Assembly (NCBI GenBank): GCA_026168455.1
Contig: CM047425.1
Coordinates: forward strand, 40,878,711-40,942,710
DNA: 64,000 bases
DNA from: Theocolax elegans
Taxonomy: Eukaryota; Arthropoda; Insecta; Hymenoptera; Cerocephalidae
Direction: 5' to 3'
This document shows positions 24,430 to 34,786 of this stretch, in pieces (within the stretch, counting starts at the first letter, position 1; each line of letters starts with the position of its first letter). The notes under the pieces are model-generated. The model had not been told where the DNA came from. It searched no databases and saw nothing but the letters and a program-made list of their open reading frames with translations. The position numbers and the translations under genes were made by a program.

Positions 24430-26335
24430 ATGGCGGACGAAACCATTCGACAATGGCTTGCAGCAAGACTTGAGCGCACGTGAAGGCTCAAAAACTGGAA
24501 AAGGGGAGAGCTGTCCAAATGTCGAACAAGCGCGCTCGCATACATTTATACAAAACCAGTCGCTGAGTTCAAATAATACTCGCGACGTCGGACAAATTGT
24601 ACGCAGATGGAACGTACGATTTAACCTTTAGAGGGCCGGAAAATGCCTAGAGGCGTAAACATTTTTTTTCATAAGTACGCAATTTTTTTCATTTAAATAA
24701 CTCAATTCAGGTGTGAGGGTTAACGAAGTCTCCAAACATGATTCTGCAACCAGAAAAATTAAATTCAAAATGGGGGATGCAATATGGCTAAGTTTCCAAG
24801 ATATTTCTAGTTTCGATGTCAATCCTACTTGAAAATTATGTGTAGGAGTTTCAGAAGTCACTAGTTACAATTTTTTATTCAGAATGCTCATGTTTTTGGG
24901 GTCGCTAATCCGAATCTGAAGTCGGATTGACCTCATGACTTCAGGGTCAAGGTCATTTGAAGGTCAAACTTGCAAAATGTCCATTTCGTTTGAAAATTAT
25001 GTTTAGCAATAACTCGAAAGAATGTTTGAGGGAAAAAATTAGTAAACATGCTCACTCTTGGCTTTACCCAGAATGAACGACGTGGACGTGGCGAACTCTT
25101 GATTCCATGTGTGTGTGTATGTATGTGTGTGTATATGTATGTGTGTGTATGTGTGTGTCTGTGTTGTGTAGTTTTCAAATGTAAAGAATAAAGAAACTCA
25201 GATATGGCTGGTTGATACGCCCTTTGTAATATTTTTCAAGTAATATTAATATATAATGACCAGATATAACCTAAATACAGCTAAAAATGATATAAATTGT
25301 ACATTTTAACTTTTTTCTGAAATTTTGAAAATTTCAACATATAGCCTTACCGTACCGGACCGGAATACGCCTCCAGGCGTAAGGAGGTCTGATTCACCAA
25401 CATCGCAACTTAGTTTGGCTCTAACTCAGGGACCTTATACCACATTCCTATAGAAAAATGCAATTTTCAAATTTTGAAAACCCCGGGCCTCTAAAGGTTA
25501 ATGTCGATAAAAACCAAAGCATCGACTATTTCATCACGCGCGTAGAGGAATGCAGTAAATCATCTTGTTTAACAGAAAGGGAGTTACTATCTGCATTAAC
25601 CGAGTTATTTACAGGCGTTGCAGCCATATGGTTAAGAATGCGGCGCAACCAATGGAGCTCTTGGAATGAATTTTGCGAAGTAGCGAGACGATGGTACGGG
25701 TCAAACAGACTTTGACAATAGAAATTAATCGCCGAAGCAAACGCACGCACACAAGGGCGAAACGAGCCCGTGCAAAATTACATCGCATGTCTGGTATGTT
25801 TATTACAAAAACAAGAGCCAGAACCGATTTTGACATAACAGTGGGTTTATTGCATAGAAATATGCTACCCGAATTACAAAAATTAAATCGGCGCGACGAA
25901 TTTAATAGCATCGCATCGCTACACAGCTTAGCAGTCGAAGCCGAGGCGGTAATTGAAGCAGAGAAAGCATTCAGGCTACCGCCACCGCCGGAGTCGACAT
26001 TGCTACCAGAACTAGCATATAAGCCAACATCAAACTTTCGGAGGAACAAACCGCAAGGTGCCGCAGCGCAACAAGAAATCGGAGCAACAACGACTCCCAA
26101 TCTAATGGAGTCGATTTCAAAATGCATCGAAAATGCATATCACAAATTACAAGAACCAGCAATAAAGAATACGATCCGAAAAGGAGAGGAGGGTAAAAGA
26201 AGCCCCCCCTCAGAAAGATTCATTTAATAGAAAATAAATAAAAAGCGAACTTAAAATATCCGAAAGCGAAAGAAAGCAATCAAATAACTCAAATCGAGCA
26301 CAGGAATCACGGAAATGTTTCAACTGCTTACTTTC
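24430..26335 (+). pseudogene. Gypsy gag, broken by frameshifts and a MITE
   Basis: Gag forms the retroelement particle and binds its RNA. A start in good context (taagATGgcg, 24430) opens MADETIRQWLAARLERT. A frameshift follows near 24480. The frame then runs to VGQIVRRWNVRF, where the TTAA element at 24621-25501 splits it, and resumes with NVDKNQSIDYFITRVEE. The tryptophan-rich gag core (AAIWLRMRR, FCEVARRWYG) is at 25620-25700. Another frameshift follows, then GLLHRNMLPELQKL and RRDEFNSIASLHSL. Near 26310 the first zinc-knuckle half (KCFNC) appears and the sequence ends at a stop, with no protease or RT. The first 15 residues of the ORF beginning at 25458 come from the MITE, not gag. Confidence 0.8.
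24621..25501. mobile_element. TTAA-target MITE (piggyBac-like) inside gag
   Basis: The TTAA target is duplicated at 24621-24624 and 25498-25501. The inverted ends read CCTTTAGAGG on both sides. A second inverted pair lies just inside (aatgcctagaggcgtaa and its near-inverse at about 25362-25380). A (GT)n microsatellite sits at about 25107-25165. No transposase. Removing it restores the gag reading frame at the junction. Confidence 0.85.
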
Positions 26336-27017
26336 GAAATAATGACCATTCTATTTTTCTTGGTTCAAATTAAAGAAACTGTACTTTCAATTTTTAAAAT
26401 TCGAAATATCGCACATATCTTGAATGAGGCTTCGACAAATTCGACCCAAACCTAGTACTATTTATATCGTAAAAATTTTAAATAATTTATTGAGAGGTGT
26501 TAGAAAGTAATTTTTTATAATTAACTACAGTACGAAATATTAAACCATCGTTAAGTAAAATATGTATGGACAATATTGATCTGTCATCATCGGACAGTGA
26601 TATCACCGAAAGTTAAAAGGAAGATTGCGGAAGTGAAACAGAATCATGCCAAACCGATGATGATGATATTAATAATAAACGTACGTAATTTTCAAATTGT
26701 AAAATGTATTTGTGAAAATTTTAGAATAAAAAGGGTATTCAATCTACTTAAAATTTCATATACTGATTCTTCAGAACCAAAACCTAATTTAAAATGTAAT
26801 TTTTCTGTAACATGAAATTAATTTTTGAATTTTTGATATTATTCAGAATTTCTGTCAGTTAAGAAAAATTTGTAATTTATAACTAAAAAAGAACAAAATT
26901 TTATATTTGTATTATATATTTTGACACAATTTGACGTTGCTACGAACCAGTGAATTACTAGTCGTCTTTTTTAATAGCTATGAAATCATTTTTTAAATTT
27001 AGATTGAAAAACGTTAA
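26336..27017. other. Gap between gag remnant and Maverick PolB
   Basis: Probably the left, non-coding part of the Maverick. A short acidic ORF with one in-frame stop starts at 26563 (MDNIDLSSSDSDITES). It is followed by a donor-like gtacgt and, 300 bp later, an acceptor-like aaatttag. A 5' exon of PolB is possible but unproven. The element's terminal inverted repeat could not be located. Confidence 0.3.
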
Positions 27018-27383
27018 ATGCATAATGTTATCTTTAAAGAAATAATTAAAAAATTTTCAGAAGGTGAAATACAAAACGGACAAGGTGGTGGTACCAATAA
27101 TCCACGATTTTTAATCCAAAGTGAAACGTCACGTTTTTATCAACGTTTTGGATTAGAAGGTGTTGAGATTCAAGGACGTATAGCTAAAATTTCAGAAGAA
27201 TACAATATTTTAGAATGGCTGGAAAGTGCAGTAAGAGAATTGCATACAAAACTCGTCAATGGTCGTACTGTCACCAATTTTATCGGTATCACGGTGGACT
27301 CGAATAGTCTCAACCATGGACCTCTTTGGTTATCTTATAGACCTATTCATGCTTTTAACGCAGACGAATTATTTAGATATTTA
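27018..27383 (+). pseudogene. Maverick PolB, N-terminal fragment
   Basis: N-terminal region of the protein-primed family B DNA polymerase of Mavericks. Readable landmarks are SEGEIQNGQGGGTNNPRF, LEWLESAVRELHTKLV, GPLWLSYRP and DELFRYLDI. All recur in this part of insect Polinton polymerases as I know them. The frame is open until the insertion of the 15-kb non-LTR element at 27392, where the 8-bp target gatattta (27384-27391) is duplicated at 42474-42481. The first methionine at 27018 may not be the original start, since a short upstream exon is possible. Confidence 0.75.
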
Positions 27384-27433
27384 GATATTTATTAAACCAG
27401 AAAAAGTTACAAACATTTGGCAATACCGTAACT

Positions 27434-27468
27434 CCTACAGAGATAAAACATGTTTATCTGTGCGTAGG
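27434..27468 (-). other. 3'-end stem-loop of CR1-group element 2
   Basis: CCTAC/GTAGG and AGATAAA/TTTATCT arms close a hairpin 40 bp from the element's 3' end. Counterparts in the other copies are at 28163-28196 and 58733-58762. Likely recognised by the element's RT (inference). Confidence 0.6.
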
Positions 27469-27629
27469 TCTGGCATACTTAAAACTACTTAAGACTACAT
27501 AATACTAGACTTATAACTAAAGTTTAAGCTATCTTTAAACTTACTTAAATAAAACTCAAAATAAATAATAGTAGTGAAACCATCACCACATGAAGTATAA
27601 CTAGTATACTTGACAGTGTGAATTCCCCA

Positions 27630-28077
27630 CTACCAATATTTGATTAACATGGCTCTAGCTGTCGTAAAACTCTCAGTTGATGCATTTCGGTCTCTCGCAA
27701 ATATAATTTTCTTTACGTTGTTTAATCTAGCCGGACAAGTAAGTCCTACCGCACAAGTAACTATAAAGTGGGGAAACATTTCTTTATGTTGATTAGAGAA
27801 ATCACATTTACAAGTAGATGTAAAAACTATGTCACCAATAACTACTAGATCCTTATAAGAAGGCTGTTGTTTTAGAGGGTAAACAGAATTTGTAAAAGTT
27901 TGCTTTCCTCTTATTCCTCTATCAAAATAAAAAATTGCTTTATTACATCCAATGTAGTTAAGGTCACCGTAAGACATACGAATGGTATTATGTTGTAGAA
28001 CCTTTTTTTCTGTAAGATTATCAACTTTCATTCTTTTACTATTTTTATTCGCTATAGTGTCTCTTTTAGAAAAAACT
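27630..28077 (-). CDS. Third ORF of CR1-group element 2, C-terminal part
   Basis: Continuation of the ORF that begins at 33990 and is split by element 1 at a 14-bp target duplication. The frame is open from the junction (28077) to the stop at 27630. Conserved stretches shared with the plus-strand copy at 63700-64000 are YGDLNY, AIFYF, RGIRG, QTFTNS, YPLKQQP, KDLVVI, DIVFTS and CKCD, then SNQHKEMFPH. The Cys and His residues (CKCD, HKEMFPH, TCAVGLTC) could bind a metal. I do not recognise the family and no function is assigned. It stays open although ORF1 and ORF2 of the same copy are frameshifted. Confidence 0.6.
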
Positions 28078-28162
28078 GTTTCAAAAGGTAATTTATTTAT
28101 TTATTTATTTATTTAACCAGAAAAGAATTTACATAATAGAAACACATACATCATGCAAACCT

Positions 28163-28196
28163 CCCACAGAGATAAACGGAGTTATCTGTTGGTGGG
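28163..28196 (-). other. 3'-end stem-loop of CR1-group element 1
   Basis: CCCAC/GTGGG and AGATAA/TTATCT arms close a hairpin, at the same distance from the 3' end as in element 2. The outer C-G pair here is T-A in element 2. Confidence 0.6.
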
Positions 28197-28346
28197 ACTG
28201 GTTACAAAAAGAAAACTTAAAACTAACTTAAATATTAAACTAATCTAATATAATAAATCTTTAACAATTATTCAAAGTAACAAATAGTATACAACTGTAG
28301 CTAAAAGTAATTTGTGACGAATACAACAGAAAATAAAAACTTTTTT

Positions 28347-31300
28347 TTAATATATATTATTTTTAATCCATTTTTTAATTTTTGATTTCTTATTTTTGGT
28401 GCTTAAGATTTTCATATCGTTAGGTAACATATTAAATATATTTATTGCTTTGATATAACTATTTTTACAACTAATTGTTCTTCTTGTACGAGGTAAAATT
28501 AAATTTTTTTTCCTCGTTATGCTGTTAGAAGACATAAAATTGCTTTTTAGAGATTCGTAATGGAACATTAATGAATCTAGTGTAAAAATCTGTTCAATAC
28601 TTAGTGGATTATTTTCAATAATAAAATTATTCTTGTTTATAATTTTTAATAATTTTTTCTGCAAACTATGTAATATTTTCATATAATTATTATATGCACC
28701 ACCCCAAGCTATTATACCATAACTAATTATACTATTAAATAAAGCATAATATATCATTCTAAGCGTATCCAGGTTCATAATCTTGGCCAGTTTATAAAAC
28801 ACAAAGATAAGATATTTTGTTTTATTAACAATATATTCAATGTGTTTACCCCAACTCATTCTAAAGTCAAAAATTACACCTAGGTATTTGGTATACTCAA
28901 CTCTATTTATGTTAACATTATTTATATGAATATTAAAATTATTAACCTCAGGTACACTATCGCAATAATTTCCAAATGTAATATAAGTTGTTTTTTTAAC
29001 ATTTAAAGACAATTTATTAGTAGCCAACCAATTGGAGATTGATTCTAATTCGCTATTCATTAAACATTCAACTTCTTTCCAATTTTTACCAGTGACAATT
29101 ATCGCAGTGTCATCTGCATATGAGATAATATTATCTGCTAACATATCATTTACATATAAAATAAATAACAGTGGTCCCAATATTGTACCTTGAGGAACAC
29201 CAGTTTTTACTGTCATATTAGAACTAAAAACGTTATCTAATTTAACTCTTTGTTGTCTATTCGATAAATAACATTTCATGATATCATAAGCACCACCTCT
29301 TATTCCATAGTTATATAACTTATTCAGTAATATAATATGATCTACTGTATCAAAAGCTTTTGCTAGATCAAGAAAAGCTATTGCGATTGGTTTGCTCATA
29401 TCTAAACAATTGTACAGTTTACTAGAGATGTATTGCAGAGCATCTTTAGTTCCCTTATTTTTAACAAAACCAAACTGATTTTTTGACAAAATATCACATT
29501 TATTTAAAAAATTAATAAATCTTTTATAAATTAGTTTTTCCAAGATTTTTGCTAGATTAGATATTAAAGAGATAGGTCTATAGTTTTCTGCCATAGTTTT
29601 TATCACCAGCTTATAAATAGTACAATTTCAGCGATTTTTAAAGCATCTGGCCAAATAGCTTTTTCTATGCATAAGTTAAAAATATGGACCAAAGGTCCTA
29701 CAATGTAGCTTAAGAATGTCTTTAATACTCTCGTGTTTATTTTATCTACTCCTCCATCTTATATCAAAATCGTTTACAACATCAATGATTTCATATACAA
29801 CAATCGGGTTTAAAAATATTGATTTCTGATTAATTTTCGTTATTTTCCTGCTGTAATTCGTTGGTGTGATAATTTTTTTCCTTAATTCAGTACTATGTCA
29901 GTGAAAAATTCTTCATTGTATTTGCAATTTCTGTAGTATTATTTACATATAAAATAAATAACAGTGGTCCCAATATTGTACCTTGAGGAACACCAGTTTT
30001 TACTGTCATATTAGAACTAAAAACGTTATCTAATTTAACTCTTTGTTGTCTATTCGATAAATAACATTTCATGATATCATAAGCACCACCTCTTATTCCA
30101 TAGTTATATAACTTATTCAGTAATATAATATGATCTACTGTATCAAAAGCTTTTGCTAGATCAAGAAAAGCTATTGCGATTGGTTTGCTCATATCTAAAC
30201 AATTGTACAGTTTACTAGAGATGTATTGCAGAGCATCTTTAGTTCCCTTATTTTTAACAAAACCAAACTGATTTTTTGACAAAATATCACATTTATTTAA
30301 AAAATTAATAAATCTTTTATAAATTAGTTTTTCCAAGATTTTTGCTAGATTAGATATTAAAGAGATAGGTCTATAGTTTTCTGCATAGTTTTTATCACCA
30401 GCTTTATAAATAGGTACAATTTCAGCGATTTTTAAAGCATCTGGCCAAATAGCTTTTTCTATGCATAAGTTAAAAATATGGACCAAAGGTCCTACAATGT
30501 AGCTTAATAATGTCTTTAATACTCTAGTGTTTATTTTATCTACTCCTCCATTCTTTATATCAAAATCGTTTACAACATCAATGATTTCATATACAACAAT
30601 CGGGTTTAAAAATATTGATTTCTGATTAATTTTCGTTATTTTCCTGCTGTAATTCGTTGGTGTGATAATTTTTTTCCTTAATTCAGTACCTATGTCAGTG
30701 AAAAATTTATTCATTGTATTTGCAATTTCTGTAGTATTATTTATAACTTTCATTTGTTTATCGTATATGTAAGATATAGCTTTACTTTTTTTCTTATTTT
30801 TACCTAATTTTTGGTTAATTATATTCCATAATTTTCTAGGATTTCTAGTTGAGTTTTCAACTAGTTCTTTATCATACAATATCTTTGCATTTTTGATAAC
30901 TTTATTTAGTATTTTTTCATATGTTTTATATATTTCTTTGTTTAATAAATTGTTTGTATCTAATCTCCAAATATTATATAAAAATTCCTTTTTATTACAT
31001 GAAACTGTTATAGCTTTAGTTATCCAACCTTTTCTTGGTTTATTTTTATCTCTTTTGTTACTAATATTCGTAACTGTAGCCTTCTCAATACAAGTTTTAA
31101 TAGTCGATATTAATACATCAATTGCTAGATTAGGATCAGACATTGTTAGTATATTATTCCAATTATAACCTTTAGCAAAAGAATGGAGTTTGTTATACTT
31201 TAGTAGTACGTTTTTTCTATCAGTTCTAGATACTTTAATCTTTTTAATTGATAAAAATAAAGGAAAATGATCTGTAATTGTGTATATTAATTTGCAAGAT

Positions 31301-32031
31301 TTAGTGTTAAGTGATTTCATTTTAATAAAAAAATTATCAATACAAGATCCATTATCAGATAAGCTAGATGGTCTTGTAATAGATTGAAAACCTGGATAGT
31401 AACCGTTTACTAGAATATTATTTAGAAATTCTTGGCTAACATTGTCTAAACCCAAAATATCAATATTAAAATCTCCTACTATTATATGATTAGTGATATT
31501 TTTTTTTATTTTTAACAATTCTTTTATATTCATAAGAAAATCCGTCTTACTTATATCGTGAGATCTATATATTGAAGAAATTTCTATATTTACTATTTCG
31601 TTATTTATACGTGTATTGAGAATTTTAAGTTTACCAATTTCTATTATTTCAGTAAATTCATTTATATTTTCATCAATATAAATAACGACACCGTCCGATT
31701 TATTCAATTTACTATTATTGTAATGCATTTTGTAACCTTTTAGATTAAAGTATTGATAATATTCCAAATTCCAAGTTTCAGCACAAACAATCATAAAAGG
31801 CTTAATGCTCAGACCATTAATTAAAATTTCTAATTTGTTAAAATTCGCATTTAAACTTCTTATATTAATATATAAGATATTGTCCTTATTAGAATTTATA
31901 TAAGTATTTAAAGTATCAAAATTTTTTACAACCAATTCTTTTTTTAAAGTATCACTTAATATCTCAGAAATCACTTCAATGTTGCTTTCCATTTTGATGA
32001 TCTTGCTGGATACTTGAGCTGTTTGATGCAA
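28347..32031 (-). pseudogene. ORF2 of element 1: endonuclease and reverse transcriptase
   Basis: The N-terminal apurinic-like endonuclease is complete: YINIRSLNANF, CAETW, SDGVVIYI, VGDFNID and TDHFPLF. The RT follows with ENYRPISLISNLAKILEKLI, LDLAKAFDTVDH and GVPQGTILGPLLF. At that point (about 29940) the frame jumps back into a repeated segment, because 29150-29942 duplicates 29943-30735 at a 793-bp offset. The first frame ends after 712 residues at 29893. The second copy of the segment carries several one-base losses, then gives an open RT C-terminal half (29606-28347) with intact ISYADDTAII. The start at 32031 overlaps ORF1. The duplication may be real or an assembly error. Confidence 0.85.
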
Positions 32032-33412
32032 TAGATGATACCGACATAGTAGATTTAGCCTTTATCCTATTTACCTTTCTATTAGTTATATGTTTAAAAT
32101 CTAATTTACCGATGTATCTTGGTATACTTGGACTCATCGAATAGTCAATGTTATCTATAAATTTTTTAATTTTCATTTTTAACACTTGGCAGCACTCACT
32201 ATCATTAGCCACATGTTTAAAGTCATAATTTTTGTTAAATTTATTATTGTGATATACACAATTTACACAAGCTAGTTTATCTATATTCATGCAATTTTCG
32301 GTATTATGAGGACCAGCGCACTTCAAACAAACTTTACTATTTGTACACTTATTACCACTATGTCCAAATCTTCCACAATTGTAACACGGTCTTATATCGA
32401 TAATGTCATATACTCTACAGTTTTGATAACCAATAAAAACTCTATTTTTATTTTCTCTTATGTATTTGTAAATTTCACTCGTTACTTCTATTATAACACT
32501 TTCTAGTCTCGATCTCGTGTTTTCATATCTGTGCACAACATTGCATCCAGTATTAAATTCTTTAAAATTTCTTTCATTTAAATCATTTTCTATAGCTTTA
32601 GTATTTAGATTTTCAAAATTATCAATCCCTACTATTTTAAGCTTAGGTTTAAATACTTCTTCTTTTTTGACTTCACATATATTTGATAATTTTTCTTTCA
32701 AAATTTTTTCCGTCTCAGTAGCACTTTTTTCGTTCATACATTCCACTATCACTTCAGAATTATTTTTATTATAAATTTGCTTAGTTTGCACAGATTTCTT
32801 TTTTATCAAGTAATGCGCGACACATTTCTTGATGTCGTATTTGTCCTCTTTATTATTTATTTTCTTGATTATTAATTTCGGTACTTTTTTTGGTTTAATA
32901 TTTTCGTAATTAATAACTTGTGAATATAAAGGGTTCTTTACAACATTGTCTATTTCCTTGTCTTGTTCCAAAGCACTTTTTAATAGTAAATTTTTATCAC
33001 TCATTTCTGATACCAGTTGTTTTAACAATTTATTTTCGATTCTTAAAGTTTCAAGTTCTGATTGATCACTAGTTAGATTTAAATCTACATTATTTGTTTC
33101 ATTAATAATGTCATTTAAATATTCTTCTCTTATTTGTAGCCTTTGTTGTAATTTTATTTGTGCAATAATGCACTTTGCTGTTTCATTCAGACACGTGTCT
33201 TTTGTAATTTTTGAGGTTAGATTTAGACTTGAGTGTTCCGGGCAAATAATAAAAGCATTACTAATTGCAATTCCACTTTTTGATTTATTAAAGTCACTCT
33301 TATGATATATATTCTCACAAATTAAGCACGTCACAATTGTTACTTTACTTTTTGGATGACATTTAAAGAAAACTTCTTCCAGATCGGGAGTGTCTACCAC
33401 TCCCGACGCCAT
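31976..33412 (-). CDS. ORF1 of element 1: nucleic-acid-binding protein, 478 aa
   Basis: Open from MASGVVDTPDLEE to stop. The N-terminus has a Cys/His cluster (KCHPK..., CLICENIYHKSDF) like a PHD-type finger. A charged coiled-coil follows at roughly residues 95-150. The middle resembles the RRM-like part of such ORF1 proteins. C-terminal zinc knuckles are CYNCGRFGHSGNKC and CLKCAGPHNTENC, plus a third CVNC...C set. The role is to bind the element's RNA and chaperone it for target-primed reverse transcription. The equivalents in element 2 (42450) and element 3 (58935-60348) are broken, so this is the best-preserved ORF1 here. Confidence 0.85.
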   Translation of the reverse strand: MASGVVDTPDLEEVFFKCHPKSKVTIVTCLICENIYHKSDFNKSKSGIAISNAFIICPEHSSLNLTSKITKDTCLNETAKCIIAQIKLQQRLQIREEYLNDIINETNNVDLNLTSDQSELETLRIENKLLKQLVSEMSDKNLLLKSALEQDKEIDNVVKNPLYSQVINYENIKPKKVPKLIIKKINNKEDKYDIKKCVAHYLIKKKSVQTKQIYNKNNSEVIVECMNEKSATETEKILKEKLSNICEVKKEEVFKPKLKIVGIDNFENLNTKAIENDLNERNFKEFNTGCNVVHRYENTRSRLESVIIEVTSEIYKYIRENKNRVFIGYQNCRVYDIIDIRPCYNCGRFGHSGNKCTNSKVCLKCAGPHNTENCMNIDKLACVNCVYHNNKFNKNYDFKHVANDSECCQVLKMKIKKFIDNIDYSMSPSIPRYIGKLDFKHITNRKVNRIKAKSTMSVSSIASNSSSIQQDHQNGKQH

Positions 33413-33456
33413 GATGGCGTACGTGAAGTACCGTAACGTGAAGTTTCAATAGGTAA

Positions 33457-33990
33457 ATATTTTTCTTTTTCATTTATTTCTTTTTTCAAGCTTACTGATT
33501 CTTTCACAAATTTTATGTATTTAAAATCTAAAGCACAGTTTATTCTATCACATTCGTTGTCTTTTACAAAATTGGTGTCTTTTTTAACTTTTAGATGTAT
33601 GATAGATGTTTTAAGCCTCTGCACACTTCTTACTATCTGCTCCGTAGTCCCTGAATTATTATCAACTTCGAATTTACACGTATTTTTTATTTCATTAGCT
33701 AATTCAATTATATTGTTTAAATTGGTTTCATCCATTTTATTAATCATTTTATTGCAAATATATTTTGAGATACGCCGATGTGATCTATTGTTATTTAAAA
33801 AACATAAGTTATTTGCACAAATATGTATTCTAGTATCAAGAAACAATTTGCTAAGCAAAACAGTATCCTGACGGACTTCCAATGCAGGATTTGTATACTC
33901 AACTAAACCATTGTTTACTCGATTAACTAGCTTATTCAATATACTTTTTACTTCAATACAATTAATTTTTTCCATGTTATTTAGTTTCAT
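33457..33990 (-). CDS. Third ORF of CR1-group element 2, N-terminal part
   Basis: Begins with ATG at 33990, whose TG is shared with the TGA stop of the RT (ATGA overlap), a layout that favours reinitiation. The 5' half of the ORF runs about 178 residues to the insertion of element 1. It is basic and mostly helical in appearance. The segment PALEV and the box RSHRRISKY match PTLEV and RSHRRISEY in the copy at 63188. Function unknown. The rest of the ORF is at 27630-28077. The minus-strand ORF ending at 33394 reads on into element 1 and its last residues are not native. Confidence 0.6.
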
Positions 33991-34786
33991 GTATTTGCTT
34001 TAATCCAATCTTTAATTCTAAATCTTATGTTTGGTCCACTTGTTGATGATACTTTCAATTCATTAGGTAAATCATTAAATAGTCTTATAGCTACAATGTA
34101 ACTATTTTTATTAATTATAGATTTAGTTATTTTAGGTAAAGGTATGCTTTTATTTCTAGTATTAATAGTTCTTTCTTTAAACATATCACTTAGTTTATAA
34201 TAATGCCTCATGAGCAAACGAATGTTCCAGTCTTATTGGGTAATTGCTTGTTAAGAAGGTATTTTTACTAATGATCTTGAGTAATCTCTTTTGAGTTTTA
34301 ATTAATAATTCTAGATTGCTTTTGTAAGCACCACCCCAAGCAATTATACCATAGGTAGTGATACTGTGAAAAAGTGCATAATATAATATAATCAGTACCT
34401 CCACAGTCATTATTTTAGAGAATTTAGCAAAAACATACGTTAAATATTTAGTTTTATTTACTATATATTCAATGTGATTATCCCATTTCATGTTGAAATC
34501 CAAAAAGACTCCTAAATATTTACAGAATTCTACTCTTTTTAGCACATAGTCCTCGATTTTAATTTTTAATTTTTTAGGTACACTATCGCAATAATTACCA
34601 AAAGATACATAAATCGTTTTTTCTGCATTCAGTGATAATTTGTTAAAAGCTAACCATTTAGATACAAACTTTAGGTATATATTCATTCTGCATTCAGCTT
34701 ATTCCCAAGTATTTTCAACAGATAACACTACAGTGTCATCTGCATAAGCTATTAATTTTTCAGAATACGAACTTCTTAATAAATTG
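33987..34786 (-). pseudogene. RT C-terminal part of CR1-group element 2
   Basis: Contains IAYADDTVVL (near 34756), then a stop, then the KWLAFNKLSLNAEKT, YLGVFLDFNMKWD and WGGAYKSN segments typical of the RT thumb/connection region. A frame change occurs between 34195 and 34217. Ends at the TGA overlapping the third ORF. The QG motif and ~60 residues before YADD are missing at the junction with the 3.2-kb insert. Confidence 0.8.

Larger units (their letters stand above)
28092..33442 (-). mobile_element. CR1-group non-LTR element 1, full length
   Basis: About 5.35 kb on the minus strand, inserted into the third ORF of element 2. The target duplication is 14 bp with one mismatch (gtttcaaaaggtaa at 28078-28091, gtttcaataggtaa at 33443-33456). 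The 5' UTR is about 30 bp. ORF1 and ORF2 overlap by 56 bp. The 3' end is a (TAAA)n tail, seen as ttatttattt on the plus strand at 28092. It has only ~250 bp after RT and no third ORF. An internal 793-bp duplication disrupts ORF2, otherwise it would look young. Confidence 0.85.
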
